A stretch of 64,000 nucleotides of DNA, from NCBI GenBank assembly GCA_963812915.1, contig CAWEXB010000010.1:186001-250000 (forward strand), read 5' to 3'. How positions within the stretch are numbered: the stretch's first letter is position 1; each line of letters begins with the position of its first letter. The notes beneath the pieces are model-generated. The model did no database searches. It saw nothing but the letters and a program-made list of their open reading frames with translations, and was not told where the DNA came from. Source of the stretch: JACVRW01 sp963812915 (lineage in GTDB: Bacteria > Actinomycetota > Thermoleophilia > Solirubrobacterales > Thermoleophilaceae). The position numbers were made by a program, and so were the translations under genes. Positions 1 to 8,533 of the stretch are shown piece after piece.

Positions 1-1
1 G

Positions 2-607
2 AGGCTCGACAGCCCGCGCTACCTCGTACAGGGCACCCTCTATTCGGATGTGATCGAGTCGGGCGGAGGCACCGGCGCGGCCACGATCAAGTCGCACCAC
101 AACGTCGGCGGCCTGCCCGACGACATCGAGTTCGAGCTGGTCGAGCCGCTCAGGATGCTGTTCAAGGACGAGGTGCGCCAGATCGGCGCCGAGCTCGGTC
201 TGCCCGACAGCCTCGTCTGGCGCCAGCCCTTCCCCGGCCCCGGCCTCGCGATCCGCGTGGTCGGCGGAGCGGTCACGAAGGAGCGCCTCGAGATCCTGCG
301 CGACGCCGACCACATCCTCCAGGACGAGATCCGCGGCGCCGGCCTCTACCGCGAGCTGTGGCAGTCCTTCTGCGTGCTGCCCGCCGACCTTCGCAGCGTC
401 GGCGTGCAGGGCGACGAGCGCACCTACGGCTACGTGGTCGTCATCCGCGCGGTCACGAGCGACGACGCCATGACGGCGGACTGGGCGCGCCTGCCCTACG
501 ACCTCCTCGAGAGGGTCGCCTCGCGCATGATCAACGAGATCGCCCGGGTGAACCGGGTGACGCTCGACATCACGTCGAAGCCGCCCGGCACGATCGAATG
601 GGAGTAG
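2..607 (+). CDS. guaA: GMP synthase, C-terminal part (5' end outside window)
   Basis: This is the 3' end of GMP synthase (glutamine-hydrolysing), which aminates XMP to GMP in purine synthesis. The reading frame is open from base 2, so the glutamine amidotransferase half lies before the window. Visible are the end of the ATP-pyrophosphatase domain (YLVQGTLYSDVIES, then KSHHNVGGLP) and the dimerisation domain (FPGPGLAIRV near the middle, ending SKPPGTIEWE), which is the standard C-terminus of the family. The next gene starts 32 nt downstream with its own -10-like box, so guaA probably ends its own unit. Confidence 0.97.
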   Translation, partial: RLDSPRYLVQGTLYSDVIESGGGTGAATIKSHHNVGGLPDDIEFELVEPLRMLFKDEVRQIGAELGLPDSLVWRQPFPGPGLAIRVVGGAVTKERLEILRDADHILQDEIRGAGLYRELWQSFCVLPADLRSVGVQGDERTYGYVVVIRAVTSDDAMTADWARLPYDLLERVASRMINEIARVNRVTLDITSKPPGTIEWE

Positions 608-619
608 CCGGCGGGGCGG

Positions 620-625
620 TATCCT
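620..625 (+). promoter_or_regulatory. -10-like box TATCCT before the 80-aa gene
   Basis: TATCCT fits TANNNT and lies 14 nt before the GTG at 640. No Shine-Dalgarno sequence is visible between them. The spacing is longer than at most other boxes in the window, so this call is weaker. Confidence 0.35.
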
Positions 626-639
626 GGGCCACAGAGCCA

Positions 640-882
640 GTGCCCTTTGTCGCTTACGTCCGCGAGAAGGATTCCGGATCGGGTCCGGACGAGCGTCCGG
701 CGTGGGAGCCGAACTGGCGAATCTGGCGCTGGATCGCGCTGGCGGTCCCGGTCCTGTACGCGGCGACCGAGGTGAAGGGCGCGGTCGAGGCGCTGCTCGT
801 GCTCATCGTCTTTGGCCTCGTCTGCCGGGCGGTCGTGGAGGCGCTGCCAGACGGCGACGGGCTGCGCCAGCACCGGCAGTAG
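640..882 (+). CDS. small membrane protein of unknown function (80 aa)
   Basis: I do not recognise this protein. Reading from GTG 640 gives 80 residues: a charged N-terminal 30 residues, then two hydrophobic stretches (around WIALAVPVLYAA and ALLVLIVFGLVC) separated by a short polar turn, and a polar tail. It is probably a two-helix inner-membrane protein. The same frame is open further upstream inside guaA, but GTG 640 follows a TATCCT box and keeps the gene clear of guaA. No neighbour gives a role. Confidence 0.6.
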   Translation: MPFVAYVREKDSGSGPDERPAWEPNWRIWRWIALAVPVLYAATEVKGAVEALLVLIVFGLVCRAVVEALPDGDGLRQHRQ

Positions 883-929
883 GCCAAACTATCCGCAACC
901 GCTCGAGTATCCCGACCTGAGGAGTTCCC

Positions 930-1355
930 GTGGCATCGAAGGCCGACTTCACCGAGCAGGAGTGGGATCAGCTGCGCAAGGGGGTGACCGGCGCGGGGCT
1001 GTACCTGTCGCTCGCGGACCGCTCGTTCTTCGACACGTTCAAGGAAGCCGGCACGCTGGCGAGGCACCTCGGGCAGGCTCGAAAGGGCGGCGAGAACCAG
1101 CTCATTCGCGAGCTGGCGCACGGCGGTGGCACCGGCTTCGGTCTGACGGCGAAGCCCGACAAGATCGAGTCGGAGACGCTCGATTCGCTGCGGGCGGCGG
1201 TCGCCACCCTCGAGCAGAAGGCGCCGGAGGACGCGGAGGCCTACAGGGAGTTCGTGCTCGAGGTCGCCAGGTCCGTGGCGGACGCCGCCAGCGGTGGCGA
1301 CGAGAGCGAGAGCGAGGCGATCGCCAAGGTCGAGGCGGCCCTCAAGGGGGGCTGA
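930..1355 (+). CDS. conserved-looking soluble helical protein (141 aa)
   Basis: The GTG start at 930 has a GAGGAG Shine-Dalgarno sequence about 8 nt upstream. The product is hydrophilic and probably all-helical, with no signal peptide or membrane segment. A glycine-rich turn (HGGGTGFG) sits mid-protein, and the C-terminal part ends in acidic helices (SESEAIAKVEAALKGG). The general look recalls TerB-like helical proteins, but I cannot place it in a family. It is followed by a terminator-like hairpin and so appears to be monocistronic. Confidence 0.7.
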   Translation: MASKADFTEQEWDQLRKGVTGAGLYLSLADRSFFDTFKEAGTLARHLGQARKGGENQLIRELAHGGGTGFGLTAKPDKIESETLDSLRAAVATLEQKAPEDAEAYREFVLEVARSVADAASGGDESESEAIAKVEAALKGG

Positions 1356-1373
1356 GGCCCGCCTACCCGGGCC

Positions 1374-1401
1374 AAGACCCGTCGCTTCGCTCGGGGTCTT
1401 T
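1374..1401. terminator. bidirectional terminator-like hairpin
   Basis: AAGACCC at 1374-1380 pairs with GGGTCTT at 1394-1400, and a T follows. The hairpin lies between two convergent genes (ends at 1355 and 1405) and reads as a stem followed by T or preceded by A on either strand. Confidence 0.6.
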
Positions 1402-1404
1402 CAG

Positions 1405-1797
1405 CTACTCGACCCAAAAGTCTTCAACCGTCTCGACGTCGGCAGAAGGATCGCCGAGCTTCTTCGAGACCATGATCAGAACCGCGTCCTCCGGGCCTTC
1501 GTTCCAGACCGAGCGCGCCACCTCGGGCCCGACCCGGACGACCGTGCCGGCGGGCACCTCCATCACCTCGTCTTCCAGCTTGAAGAGGAGGGTTCCCGCG
1601 GCCACGAAGTAGACCTCCTCCTGCGTCTTGTGCCGGTGGCCGTAGCTCCCCTTCCCGCCGGTCTGCGCGGGCATGCGGCGCCAGGTGAAGGCCACCTGCT
1701 CACAGTCGAGGCCCAACGAGCCCATCCGCATCTCACCCGGGTATTCGCCGAGCACGTCCGGGATCTCCTCTAGGGGCTTCAGGGTGTAGTTCGTCAT
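1405..1797 (-). CDS. cupin-domain protein (130 aa)
   Basis: A single cupin beta-barrel. The first metal-binding cupin motif is visible as GHRHKTQEEVYFVAAG and the second as the VPAGTVVRVGPEVARSVWNEG region. Small single-domain cupins of this kind bind a metal and act as isomerases, dioxygenases or sensors; the substrate cannot be told from sequence. The start was taken at ATG 1797 (MTNYTLKPLEEI) rather than an in-frame codon 10 residues further upstream. The gene is divergent from rplM, with only 46 nt between their starts. Confidence 0.8.
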   Translation of the reverse strand: MTNYTLKPLEEIPDVLGEYPGEMRMGSLGLDCEQVAFTWRRMPAQTGGKGSYGHRHKTQEEVYFVAAGTLLFKLEDEVMEVPAGTVVRVGPEVARSVWNEGPEDAVLIMVSKKLGDPSADVETVEDFWVE

Positions 1798-1843
1798 TGG
1801 CTCTACACTAAGCAACCGGCCGCCCACGGGCGGCTCCTTCGTG

Positions 1844-2278
1844 ATGAAGACCTACGTGGCGACACCGGCTACCCGCGAGCGCAACTGGCTCGTGGTCGAC
1901 GCGTCCGGCAGGACGCTGGGCCGATTGTCCACCCAGATCGCGGACGCCCTGCGTGGCAAGCGCAAGCCCGACTACACGCCGCACGTGGACGTCGGCGACT
2001 TCGTGATCGTCGTGAACGCCGAGAAGGTGGCGGTGACCGGCAAGAAGCGCCAGGAGAAGCGTTACTACCGCCACTCCGGCTACCCCGGGGGGCTTCGCAG
2101 TCGCACCCTCGAGGAGCTGCTCGCGCGCCGGCCGGAGGAGGTCATCCGGCGGGCGGTCAAGGGAATGCTTCCGCGCAACCGGCTGGGCCGCGCTCAGCTC
2201 ACCAAGCTGAAGGTGTACGCGGGCCCCGACCATCCCCACGCCGCACAGAAGCCCGAGCCGATGGAGGTTGACGCCTGA
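1844..2278 (+). CDS. rplM: 50S ribosomal protein L13
   Basis: Ribosomal protein L13 of the large subunit. The start MKTYVATPATRERNWLVVDA and the core (VNAEKVAVTGKKRQEK, GYPGG, RAVKGMLPRNRLGR, LKVYAGPDHPHAAQKP) are typical. ATG 1844 is preferred to the adjacent in-frame GTG 1841. Its TGA overlaps the rpsI ATG by one base, the usual rplM-rpsI pair. A TACACT box at 1803-1808 could be the -10 of the operon. Confidence 0.97.
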   Translation: MKTYVATPATRERNWLVVDASGRTLGRLSTQIADALRGKRKPDYTPHVDVGDFVIVVNAEKVAVTGKKRQEKRYYRHSGYPGGLRSRTLEELLARRPEEVIRRAVKGMLPRNRLGRAQLTKLKVYAGPDHPHAAQKPEPMEVDA

Positions 2279-3342
2279 TGCCCGAGGATCCGCAGCAGCC
2301 GGAGCAGCCCGAAGCCGGTCAACCGGAGGGCGAGGGGCCCGAGGGCGCTCCCGCCGAGCCAGCCGAGTCGACCCCGCCCGAGGCCGGCGAGGAAGCCGCC
2401 CCGGAGGGCGCCGGCGAGGACGTTGCGCCGGAGGACGCCGCCCCGGAGGGCGCCGGCGAGGACGTTGAGCCGGAGGCCGGCGACGACCTCGCGCCCGACG
2501 AGGAGCTGGCGCCCCAGGAGCCAGACGAGGAGGCCGCGCCCGGCCCCGAGATCGAGGGCGTCGAGGAGCTCGCTCAGGCGGCCCGCCCCGCCGCCGAGGC
2601 GAGCGAGGAGGCGCAGCGCGGGGAAGAGGAGCGCCCTGCCGAGGGCGAGCAGCCCGCCGCCGAGGGGGAGGAAGCGGCCGCGCCCGAGGAGGAGGCCGGC
2701 GTCCCGCGCCCCGAGCGGCCGCGCGGCCGCAGGCGCGCGGAGGACGAGAGGCCCGCCGACGAGATCATCCCCGGCGCTCATCTGGAGCCGGATCTGGTGC
2801 TCGAGGAGCAGCGAGCGCGGGAGGAGGGCGAATACCCCGAATACGGCGAGTACGCCGATGTGGAGGCCGAGACCCCGACCGAGGAGGGGGATGCACCCGC
2901 GGAGGCGCCCGCCGAGCCCGAGCCCGTGGCGCGTCAGCCGCTCGACCTGGCTGCCGACGCCCGCTATCGGGCCACCGGAAAGCGCAAGAGCGCCGTCGCG
3001 CGAGTGATCCTCAAGCCGGGCGAGGGCACCTACCGAATCAACGAGCGTCACCTCGACGAGTACTTCCCGCGCGTTCGCCTCCAGCGGCTGGCCCGCCAGC
3101 CGCTCGAGGCCGCGGGCTACCAGACCCGCATGGACGTGGTCGCGCGCATTCACGGCGGCGGGGTCTCGGCACAGGCCATGGCGCTGCGCCACGGGGTGGC
3201 CCGGGCGCTCGTCGAGGCAGACCCGGCCCTGCGAGGCGAGCTCAAGGGCCGCGGCTATCTGACGCGCGATCCGCGCGTCAAGGAGCGCAAGAAGGCCGGG
3301 CTCAAGAAGGCCCGCAAGCGGCCGCAGTTCTCCAAGCGTTAA
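2278..3342 (+). CDS. rpsI: 30S ribosomal protein S9 with a long acidic N-terminal extension
   Basis: The last 130 residues or so are a standard S9: YRATGKRKSAVARVILKPG, the RIHGGGVSAQA motif, and the basic tail ending KKARKRPQFSKR, which reaches the decoding-site tRNA in known ribosomes. Before it lie about 220 residues made almost wholly of Glu, Ala, Pro, Gly and Asp, with a short Arg-rich patch (RPERPRGRRRAEDERP). This is probably disordered and strongly acidic. The family is normally about 130 residues in total. The long reading frame is continuous from an ATG coupled to rplM, so the extension looks translated rather than being a mis-called start. glmM follows after 9 nt. Confidence 0.93.
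   Translation: MPEDPQQPEQPEAGQPEGEGPEGAPAEPAESTPPEAGEEAAPEGAGEDVAPEDAAPEGAGEDVEPEAGDDLAPDEELAPQEPDEEAAPGPEIEGVEELAQAARPAAEASEEAQRGEEERPAEGEQPAAEGEEAAAPEEEAGVPRPERPRGRRRAEDERPADEIIPGAHLEPDLVLEEQRAREEGEYPEYGEYADVEAETPTEEGDAPAEAPAEPEPVARQPLDLAADARYRATGKRKSAVARVILKPGEGTYRINERHLDEYFPRVRLQRLARQPLEAAGYQTRMDVVARIHGGGVSAQAMALRHGVARALVEADPALRGELKGRGYLTRDPRVKERKKAGLKKARKRPQFSKR
2395..2476 (+). repeat. tandem 42-nt direct repeat inside the rpsI extension
   Basis: Two copies begin at 2395 and 2437. Forty bases align with a single mismatch. They encode the repeated peptide APEGAGEDV followed by A or E and PE, so the acidic extension has grown at least partly by in-frame duplication. Confidence 0.85.
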
Positions 3343-3351
3343 AACCCATCG

Positions 3352-4656
3352 ATGAGGCTGTTCGGCACGGACGGTGTCCGCGGCGTCGCGGGCGACTTCC
3401 TGACCGCGGATCTCGCCCTGGCGCTCGGCCGCGCGGCCGCGGCGATCTCTCCCGCCGAGGCGCCGCAGGTCCTCATCGTGCGCGACACGCGCGAGTCGGG
3501 GGAGATGCTCGAGGCGGCGCTGGCGGCGGGAATCGCGGCAGGCGGCGGCCACGCGCTCTTGGGCGGGGTGCTGCCGACGCCGGGAGCGGCGCTGCTCGTG
3601 CGGCGGTACGGCTTCGATCTCGCCGCGGTCGTCTCGGCGTCGCACAATCCATACGAGGACAACGGAATCAAGTTCTTCGGCCCCGAGGGCACGAAGATCG
3701 GCGACGAGCAGGAGGCCGAGATCGAGAGGCGCCTGGAAGGGCCCGGCGGGCGCATCGGGCGCGTGCGCGAGCTGCACGGCGCCGCGGGAGACTATGTACG
3801 CGAGCTCGAGCTGCGCTTCCGCGACCTCGACCTCTCGGGGCGCCGGATCCTGCTGGACTGCGCGAACGGCGCCACCCACCGAGTCGCACCCGAGATCTTC
3901 CGCCGCGTGGGCGCCGTGGTGGACGCGCTCGCGGTCGAACCCGACGGTCGCAACATCAACCGGGGCTGTGGCTCGACTAATGTCGGGCGACTCGTCGAGC
4001 GGATGGACGGGCATGACGTCGGCTTCGCCTTCGACGGCGACGGCGACCGCGTGCTGGCGGTCGACCGAGACGGAAGCGTGGTCGACGGCGACGAGCTGAT
4101 GGCCCTCGCCGCGCTCCATCTGCGCGATCGAGGCAGGCTGGCCGGCGACGGCGTGGCGGTGACCGTCATGACCAACTTCGGGTTTCACCGGGCGATGGCC
4201 GAAGCCGGGATCGAGGTGGCCACCACCCCCGTAGGCGACCGTCACGTCCTCGCCGAGTTGCTGCGCCGCGGCTGGGCGCTCGGCGGCGAGCAGTCGGGGC
4301 ACATCATCGACACCGGCTTCGTCCCCGCCGGCGACGGCACCGCCGCGGCGTTGCTCGCGCTCGAGGCGCTCGATGGCCGCGACCTCGCCGAGCGCGGAGC
4401 CATGGAGAAGCTCCCTCAGAGGCTCGTCAACGTGCGGGTGGCGCACCGCGAGGCCCTCGGCGAGGCGGCCGACGTCTGGGCGGCGGTCGAGCGGGAGTCG
4501 AAGCAGCTCGACGGCCGCGGTCGGGTGCTGGTGCGGCCCTCCGGGACCGAGCCCCTCGTGCGGGTCATGGTGGAGGCGCCGGACGAGGGTGAGTGCGAGG
4601 AGATCGTGGCACGTCTGGTGCAGGTCGTCGAGAAGGAGCTTGGCGCGCCCGCCTAG
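3352..4656 (+). CDS. glmM: phosphoglucosamine mutase
   Basis: Interconverts glucosamine-6-phosphate and glucosamine-1-phosphate on the way to UDP-GlcNAc. The 434-residue length is slightly below the common 445. The four family signatures are present: the N-terminal MRLFGTDGVRG, the phosphoserine loop SASHNP (Ser97 predicted), the metal loop DGDGDR at 228-233, the sugar loop GEQSGH, and the phosphate loop RPSGTEPLVRVMVEA near the C-terminus. It is followed by glmS after a 130-nt leader, so substrate-producing and substrate-using enzymes are adjacent. Confidence 0.96.
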   Translation: MRLFGTDGVRGVAGDFLTADLALALGRAAAAISPAEAPQVLIVRDTRESGEMLEAALAAGIAAGGGHALLGGVLPTPGAALLVRRYGFDLAAVVSASHNPYEDNGIKFFGPEGTKIGDEQEAEIERRLEGPGGRIGRVRELHGAAGDYVRELELRFRDLDLSGRRILLDCANGATHRVAPEIFRRVGAVVDALAVEPDGRNINRGCGSTNVGRLVERMDGHDVGFAFDGDGDRVLAVDRDGSVVDGDELMALAALHLRDRGRLAGDGVAVTVMTNFGFHRAMAEAGIEVATTPVGDRHVLAELLRRGWALGGEQSGHIIDTGFVPAGDGTAAALLALEALDGRDLAERGAMEKLPQRLVNVRVAHREALGEAADVWAAVERESKQLDGRGRVLVRPSGTEPLVRVMVEAPDEGECEEIVARLVQVVEKELGAPA

Positions 4657-4786
4657 GACGCGTTCGACGTCCTGGATATGGGTACAAAGGGTCGAACGCG
4701 GGAGGCGTGGCCGTGAATACGAGGGCCAGGAAACCGTTGGTCTCCTGGCGAATACGGTCGAGTCAAATTACGCTGGGTGGCCTCGA
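4657..4786 (+). promoter_or_regulatory. structured leader between glmM and glmS
   Basis: Two perfect inverted repeats fill this gap: CGCGTTCGAC (4659-4668) with GTCGAACGCG (4691-4700), loop 22 nt; and GCCAGGA (4725-4731) with TCCTGGC (4743-4749), loop 11 nt. No run of T follows either stem, so neither is a classic terminator. About 37 nt separate the second stem from the glmS ATG. I see no match to the conserved core of the glmS ribozyme. It could be an mRNA leader, attenuator or operator; function unknown. Confidence 0.5.
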
Positions 4787-6620
4787 ATGTGCGGAATCAT
4801 CGGTTACGTAGGAACTCGTGAGTGCCGAGAGCTGTTGCTCGGGGGGCTGCGGCGCCTCGAGTACCGCGGCTACGACTCCGCTGGGCTGTCCCTGGTCACA
4901 AACGGCTCGGTGGGCAGTGTCCACGCGGTGGGGAACCTCGACAAGCTCCACCACGCAGTGGCGGCGAGCAACGGCCACCTGCGGGGCTCGACGGGAATCG
5001 GCCACACGCGCTGGGCCACCCACGGACGGGTGACCGAGGAGAACGCCCACCCGCACTGGGACACCTCCGGCCGCGTTCACATCGTGCTGAACGGCATCGT
5101 CGAGAACTGGACGGACCTGCGCGAGCGGATGCGTGCGGATGGCGCCGAGTTCACCTCCGAGACCGACGCCGAGGTGGTCGCGCACCTGATCTCCCACCAC
5201 CTGGACGGCGACCTGACCGAGGCGGTGCGGCGCGGCATACGCGGAGCTGCGCGGCCACTATGCCTTCGTCGCCATGTCGGCGGACCAGCCGGGCGTCCTC
5301 GTGGGGGCGCGCAAGGAGTGCCCGCTGGTTGTCGGTCTCGGCGAAGGGGAGAGCTTCATCGCATCAGCGATCCCCGCCTTCCTCGCCGAGACGCGCCGGG
5401 TGCAGCTCGTCCAGGACGGCGAGATCGTGGTGATCACGCCTCAGGGATCCCGGTTCCTGACGCCCGACGGCGTCGAGATCGAGCGCGAGGTCGACGAAGT
5501 CGACTGGGACGCGGCCGCTGCCGAGAAGTGCGGCTTCGAGACCTTCATGCTCAAGGAGATCCACGAGCAGGCGGACGCCGTGGCCGAGACCATCGCCGAC
5601 CGGGTGGTGGGAGACCGTGTGGACCTCGGCGACATCGGGATCGACGACGAGTTCCTGGAGGGAATGCGGCGCATCGTGATCGTCGCCTGTGGCACCTCGT
5701 ATCACGCGGGGCTGGTGGGCCGCTACGCGATCGAGTGGTGGTCGCGGGTGCCGGTCGAGATGGACATCGCTTCCGAGTTCCGCTACCGGAACCCGGTGCT
5801 GGACGAGCGTGATCTCGTGATCGGCATCTCGCAGTCCGGCGAAACCGCCGACACGCTGGCGGCGATGCGCCTGGCGCGAGAACGCGGGGCAAGGGTGCTC
5901 GCGGTGACGAACATCATGGGCAGCCAGGCCACGCGGGACGCCGACGGGGTCGTCTTCACGCGCGCCGGTCTCGAGATCGGTGTGGCCGCCACGAAGACGT
6001 TCGTGTCACAGGTGGCGGTCATGTACCTGATCGGGCTCAAGCTGGCGCAGCTGCACGGTACGCTCGATCCGAGCGCGCTGCGAGCGCTCTGCCGCGAGCT
6101 GCGCGAGCTCCCTCAGTCGATCGCAGCGTTGCTGGAGCAGGTGGACCAGCCCGTGCAGAGGATCGCCCGCTCCTGGAAGGACGCCGAGTTCTTCCTTTAC
6201 CTGGGCCGCCACGTGGGGCTGTCCGTCTGCCTCGAGGGCGCCCTCAAGCTGAAGGAGATCTCCTACATCCCGACCGACGCGTACGCGGCCGGGGAGATGA
6301 AGCACGGACCGATCGCGCTGCTGGACGAGAACACGCCGGTGGTGTGCGTGGCCACGGACTCGCCCGTGCTCGACAAGGTGCTCTCCAACATCGCCGAGGT
6401 CCGCGCCCGTGGGGCGCATGTGATCGCGGTGGCCACCGCCGGCAGCGGGCATGTCGCCGAGCACGCCGAGGAGGTGGTGGAGGTGCCGCGCTCGAACTGG
6501 CTCCTTCAGCCGCTTCTGGCGGTGATCCCGCTGCAGCTGCTCGCCTACTACATCGCCCGCGCGCGCGGTCTCAACGTCGACCAGCCGCGCAACCTCGCGA
6601 AGACCGTCACCGTCGAATAG
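4787..6620 (+). CDS. glmS: glutamine-fructose-6-phosphate aminotransferase, with apparent one-base insertion
   Basis: Makes glucosamine-6-phosphate from fructose-6-phosphate and glutamine. The N-terminal glutaminase starts MCGIIGYVG with catalytic Cys2, followed by IGHTRWATHG. Two SIS isomerase domains follow (ACGTSYHAG, GISQSGETADT, then the AYAAGEMKHGPIAL and PRNLAKTVTVE end). The frame breaks near 5234: the amidotransferase part reads EAVRR in one frame and AYAELRGHYAFVAM continues in another. Deleting one G at 5234-5235 joins them to give 610 residues, the normal family length. I read it as one gene with an insertion error or a fresh mutation. Confidence 0.92.
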
Positions 6621-6639
6621 AGCCCGGACGGCCATCGGG

Positions 6640-6645
6640 TAGCTT
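6640..6645 (+). promoter_or_regulatory. -10-like box TAGCTT before acpS
   Basis: TAGCTT lies 7 nt before the GTG at 6653 and there is no Shine-Dalgarno sequence, suggesting a leaderless acpS transcript. Confidence 0.45.
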
Positions 6646-6652
6646 CCGCGGC

Positions 6653-7006
6653 GTGGCCGGGGTGGGCATCGACCTACTCGATATCGAGCGGCTCGAGCGC
6701 GCGCTCGAGCGCCGGCCGCGCCTCGCCGAACGCCTCTTCACCGACGACGAGCGCGCCTACGCGGCCGGGCGAGCGCGGCCCGTGATGCATCTGGCGGCTC
6801 GATTCTGCGCGAAGGAGGCCGTGGCGAAGGCGCTGGGACTGACCGGCTGGAGCTTCCGCGACGTCGAGGTCGTGGCGACCGGAGCGGCGCCGGAGATTCG
6901 TCTGAGCGGCACCGTCGCGCGGCGGGCGGACGAGCTCGGCGTGAGCGCGCGGGTTTCGCTGACCCACACGGACACCGTGGCCGGCGCGGTGGCCGTCCTC
7001 GTATGA
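6653..7006 (+). CDS. acpS: holo-[acyl-carrier-protein] synthase
   Basis: Transfers 4'-phosphopantetheine from CoA to acyl carrier protein. The 117-residue product carries both family signatures: GVGIDLLDIERL at the N-terminus with the metal-binding Asp, and RFCAKEAVAKALG in the middle. The GTG at 6653 was chosen because a TAGCTT box lies 7 nt upstream; a second GTG at 6662 would also leave the domain whole. It sits before nnr and alr, an arrangement common in actinobacteria. Confidence 0.93.
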   Translation: MAGVGIDLLDIERLERALERRPRLAERLFTDDERAYAAGRARPVMHLAARFCAKEAVAKALGLTGWSFRDVEVVATGAAPEIRLSGTVARRADELGVSARVSLTHTDTVAGAVAVLV

Positions 7007-7054
7007 GCTGACACGCTGCCGGACTGGCTCGATCCCGTCTTCGACGCGGCGGAG

Positions 7055-8524
7055 ATGCGGGCGGTCGACGCCTGGGCGATCGAGGAGCGCGGCGTGCCGT
7101 CGCTCGACCTGATGGAACGAGCCGGCGCCGGCCTGGCGCGCGTGACCGCGGCGGCGGCGCGGCCCGGTCCCGTGCGGGTGGTGGTCGGGAAGGGCAACAA
7201 CGGCGGGGACGGCCTCGTGGTCGCTCGGCTGTTGCGCGAGGAGGGCCGCGAGGTCGACGTGCTCTCGGTGGCGCCGCCGGACGAGCTGCGCGGCGACCCG
7301 GCGGCGAACCTCGAGCGGCTGCCCGGGGCACCGCCCGAGCCGTTCGCACCCGAACGTCTCGAAGGATCCGGCGCGGTCGTCGACGCCCTGCTCGGCACCG
7401 GCTTCGAGGGCTCCCCTCGCGAGCCGGTGGCCTCCGCGATCGCCGCGATCAACGCGCATGACGCGCCGGCCGTCGCGTGCGACGTGCCCTCGGGAGTGAA
7501 CGCGTCGACCGGCGAGGTCGAGGGTGAGGCCGTGCGAGCGGTGGCCACGGCCACGTTCCACGGCTCGAAGATCGGGCTGCACGTGGAGCCGGGCAAGTCG
7601 CACGCCGGCCGCGTCGAGGTCGTGGACATCGGAATTCCACGCGGAGCGCCGCGCGGCTGCTCGGCCGGCCTGATCAGCGAACGGGTGCTCGCCCTCTATC
7701 CCCGCCGCGGACGGTCCGGCTCGAAGTTCAGCTCGGGGGTGGTGGTGATCGCCGGCGGGTCCATGGGCCTCACGGGGGCGCCGACCATGGCCGCGCGCTC
7801 GTCCCAGCGGGCGGGCGCCGGGTACGTGCAGGTCGCCGTGCCGGGGCCGGTGCAGTCCGCCGTGGACCTCCGGCTCCTCGAGCAGATGAGCCGCGGGCTC
7901 CCGGATGACGACGGCTTCCACACCCCGCGGGGCGTCGAGGTCGTCGGTGAGATGGCCGAGCGCGCGGGCGCCGTGGTGCTCGGGCCGGGCATCGGGCGTG
8001 CCGAGAGCGCCGTGGAGTTCGCTCGGGGGGTTGCGCGGGCGGTCCAGAAACCGCTGCTCGTCGACGCCGACGGCCTGAACGCGCACGCGGGACGGCTCGA
8101 GCTGTTCGCCGGACGCCGGGCCGCGACCGTCCTCACGCCACACGAGGGAGAGCTCGGACGGCTGCTCGAGCTCGACTCCGACGAGGTGCGGGCCCACCGT
8201 CTCCGGCACGCCCGCGAGGCCGCCGAGCGGAGCGGCGCGGTCGTCCTGCTGAAGGGCGACGACACGATCGTGGCGGCGCCGGGCGGGCCCGTCGCGATCA
8301 ACCCGAGCGGCACGCCCGCGCTGGCCACCGCCGGGACCGGTGACGTTCTGTCGGGCCTGATCGGCGCGCTGCTGGCGAAGGGCCTCGGGGCCTTCGAGGC
8401 GGCCGCACTCGGGGCGCTCGCCCACGCCCTCGCGGGCCGTGCCGCCGCCGCCCGGTTCGGCGTCGACCACGTGATGGCCGGCGACGTGATCGACGCGCTG
8501 CCGGACGGCCTGACGCTCCGATAA
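7055..8524 (+). CDS. nnr: bifunctional NAD(P)H-hydrate epimerase/dehydratase
   Basis: Repairs hydrated NAD(P)H. The N-terminal YjeF-type epimerase domain shows GKGNNGGDGLVVARLL and CDVPSGVNASTG. The C-terminal ADP/ATP-dependent dehydratase domain shows VLGPGIGR, the TPHEGELGRLL region and the signature NPSGTPALATAGTGDVLSG. ATG 7055 is the first standard start, but the frame stays open upstream to the acpS stop and encodes LPDWLDPVFDAAE, which looks like the real beginning of the epimerase fold. The only candidate start there is CTG at 7016. The gene may therefore begin with CTG. Confidence 0.93.
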   Translation: MRAVDAWAIEERGVPSLDLMERAGAGLARVTAAAARPGPVRVVVGKGNNGGDGLVVARLLREEGREVDVLSVAPPDELRGDPAANLERLPGAPPEPFAPERLEGSGAVVDALLGTGFEGSPREPVASAIAAINAHDAPAVACDVPSGVNASTGEVEGEAVRAVATATFHGSKIGLHVEPGKSHAGRVEVVDIGIPRGAPRGCSAGLISERVLALYPRRGRSGSKFSSGVVVIAGGSMGLTGAPTMAARSSQRAGAGYVQVAVPGPVQSAVDLRLLEQMSRGLPDDDGFHTPRGVEVVGEMAERAGAVVLGPGIGRAESAVEFARGVARAVQKPLLVDADGLNAHAGRLELFAGRRAATVLTPHEGELGRLLELDSDEVRAHRLRHAREAAERSGAVVLLKGDDTIVAAPGGPVAINPSGTPALATAGTGDVLSGLIGALLAKGLGAFEAAALGALAHALAGRAAAARFGVDHVMAGDVIDALPDGLTLR

Positions 8525-8533
8525 GGTCGCGCG

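Noticed and set aside
4657..4786. glmS ribozyme
   Set aside because: The position is right, but I could not find the conserved catalytic core or pseudoknot sequences, and the stems seen do not match the known layout.
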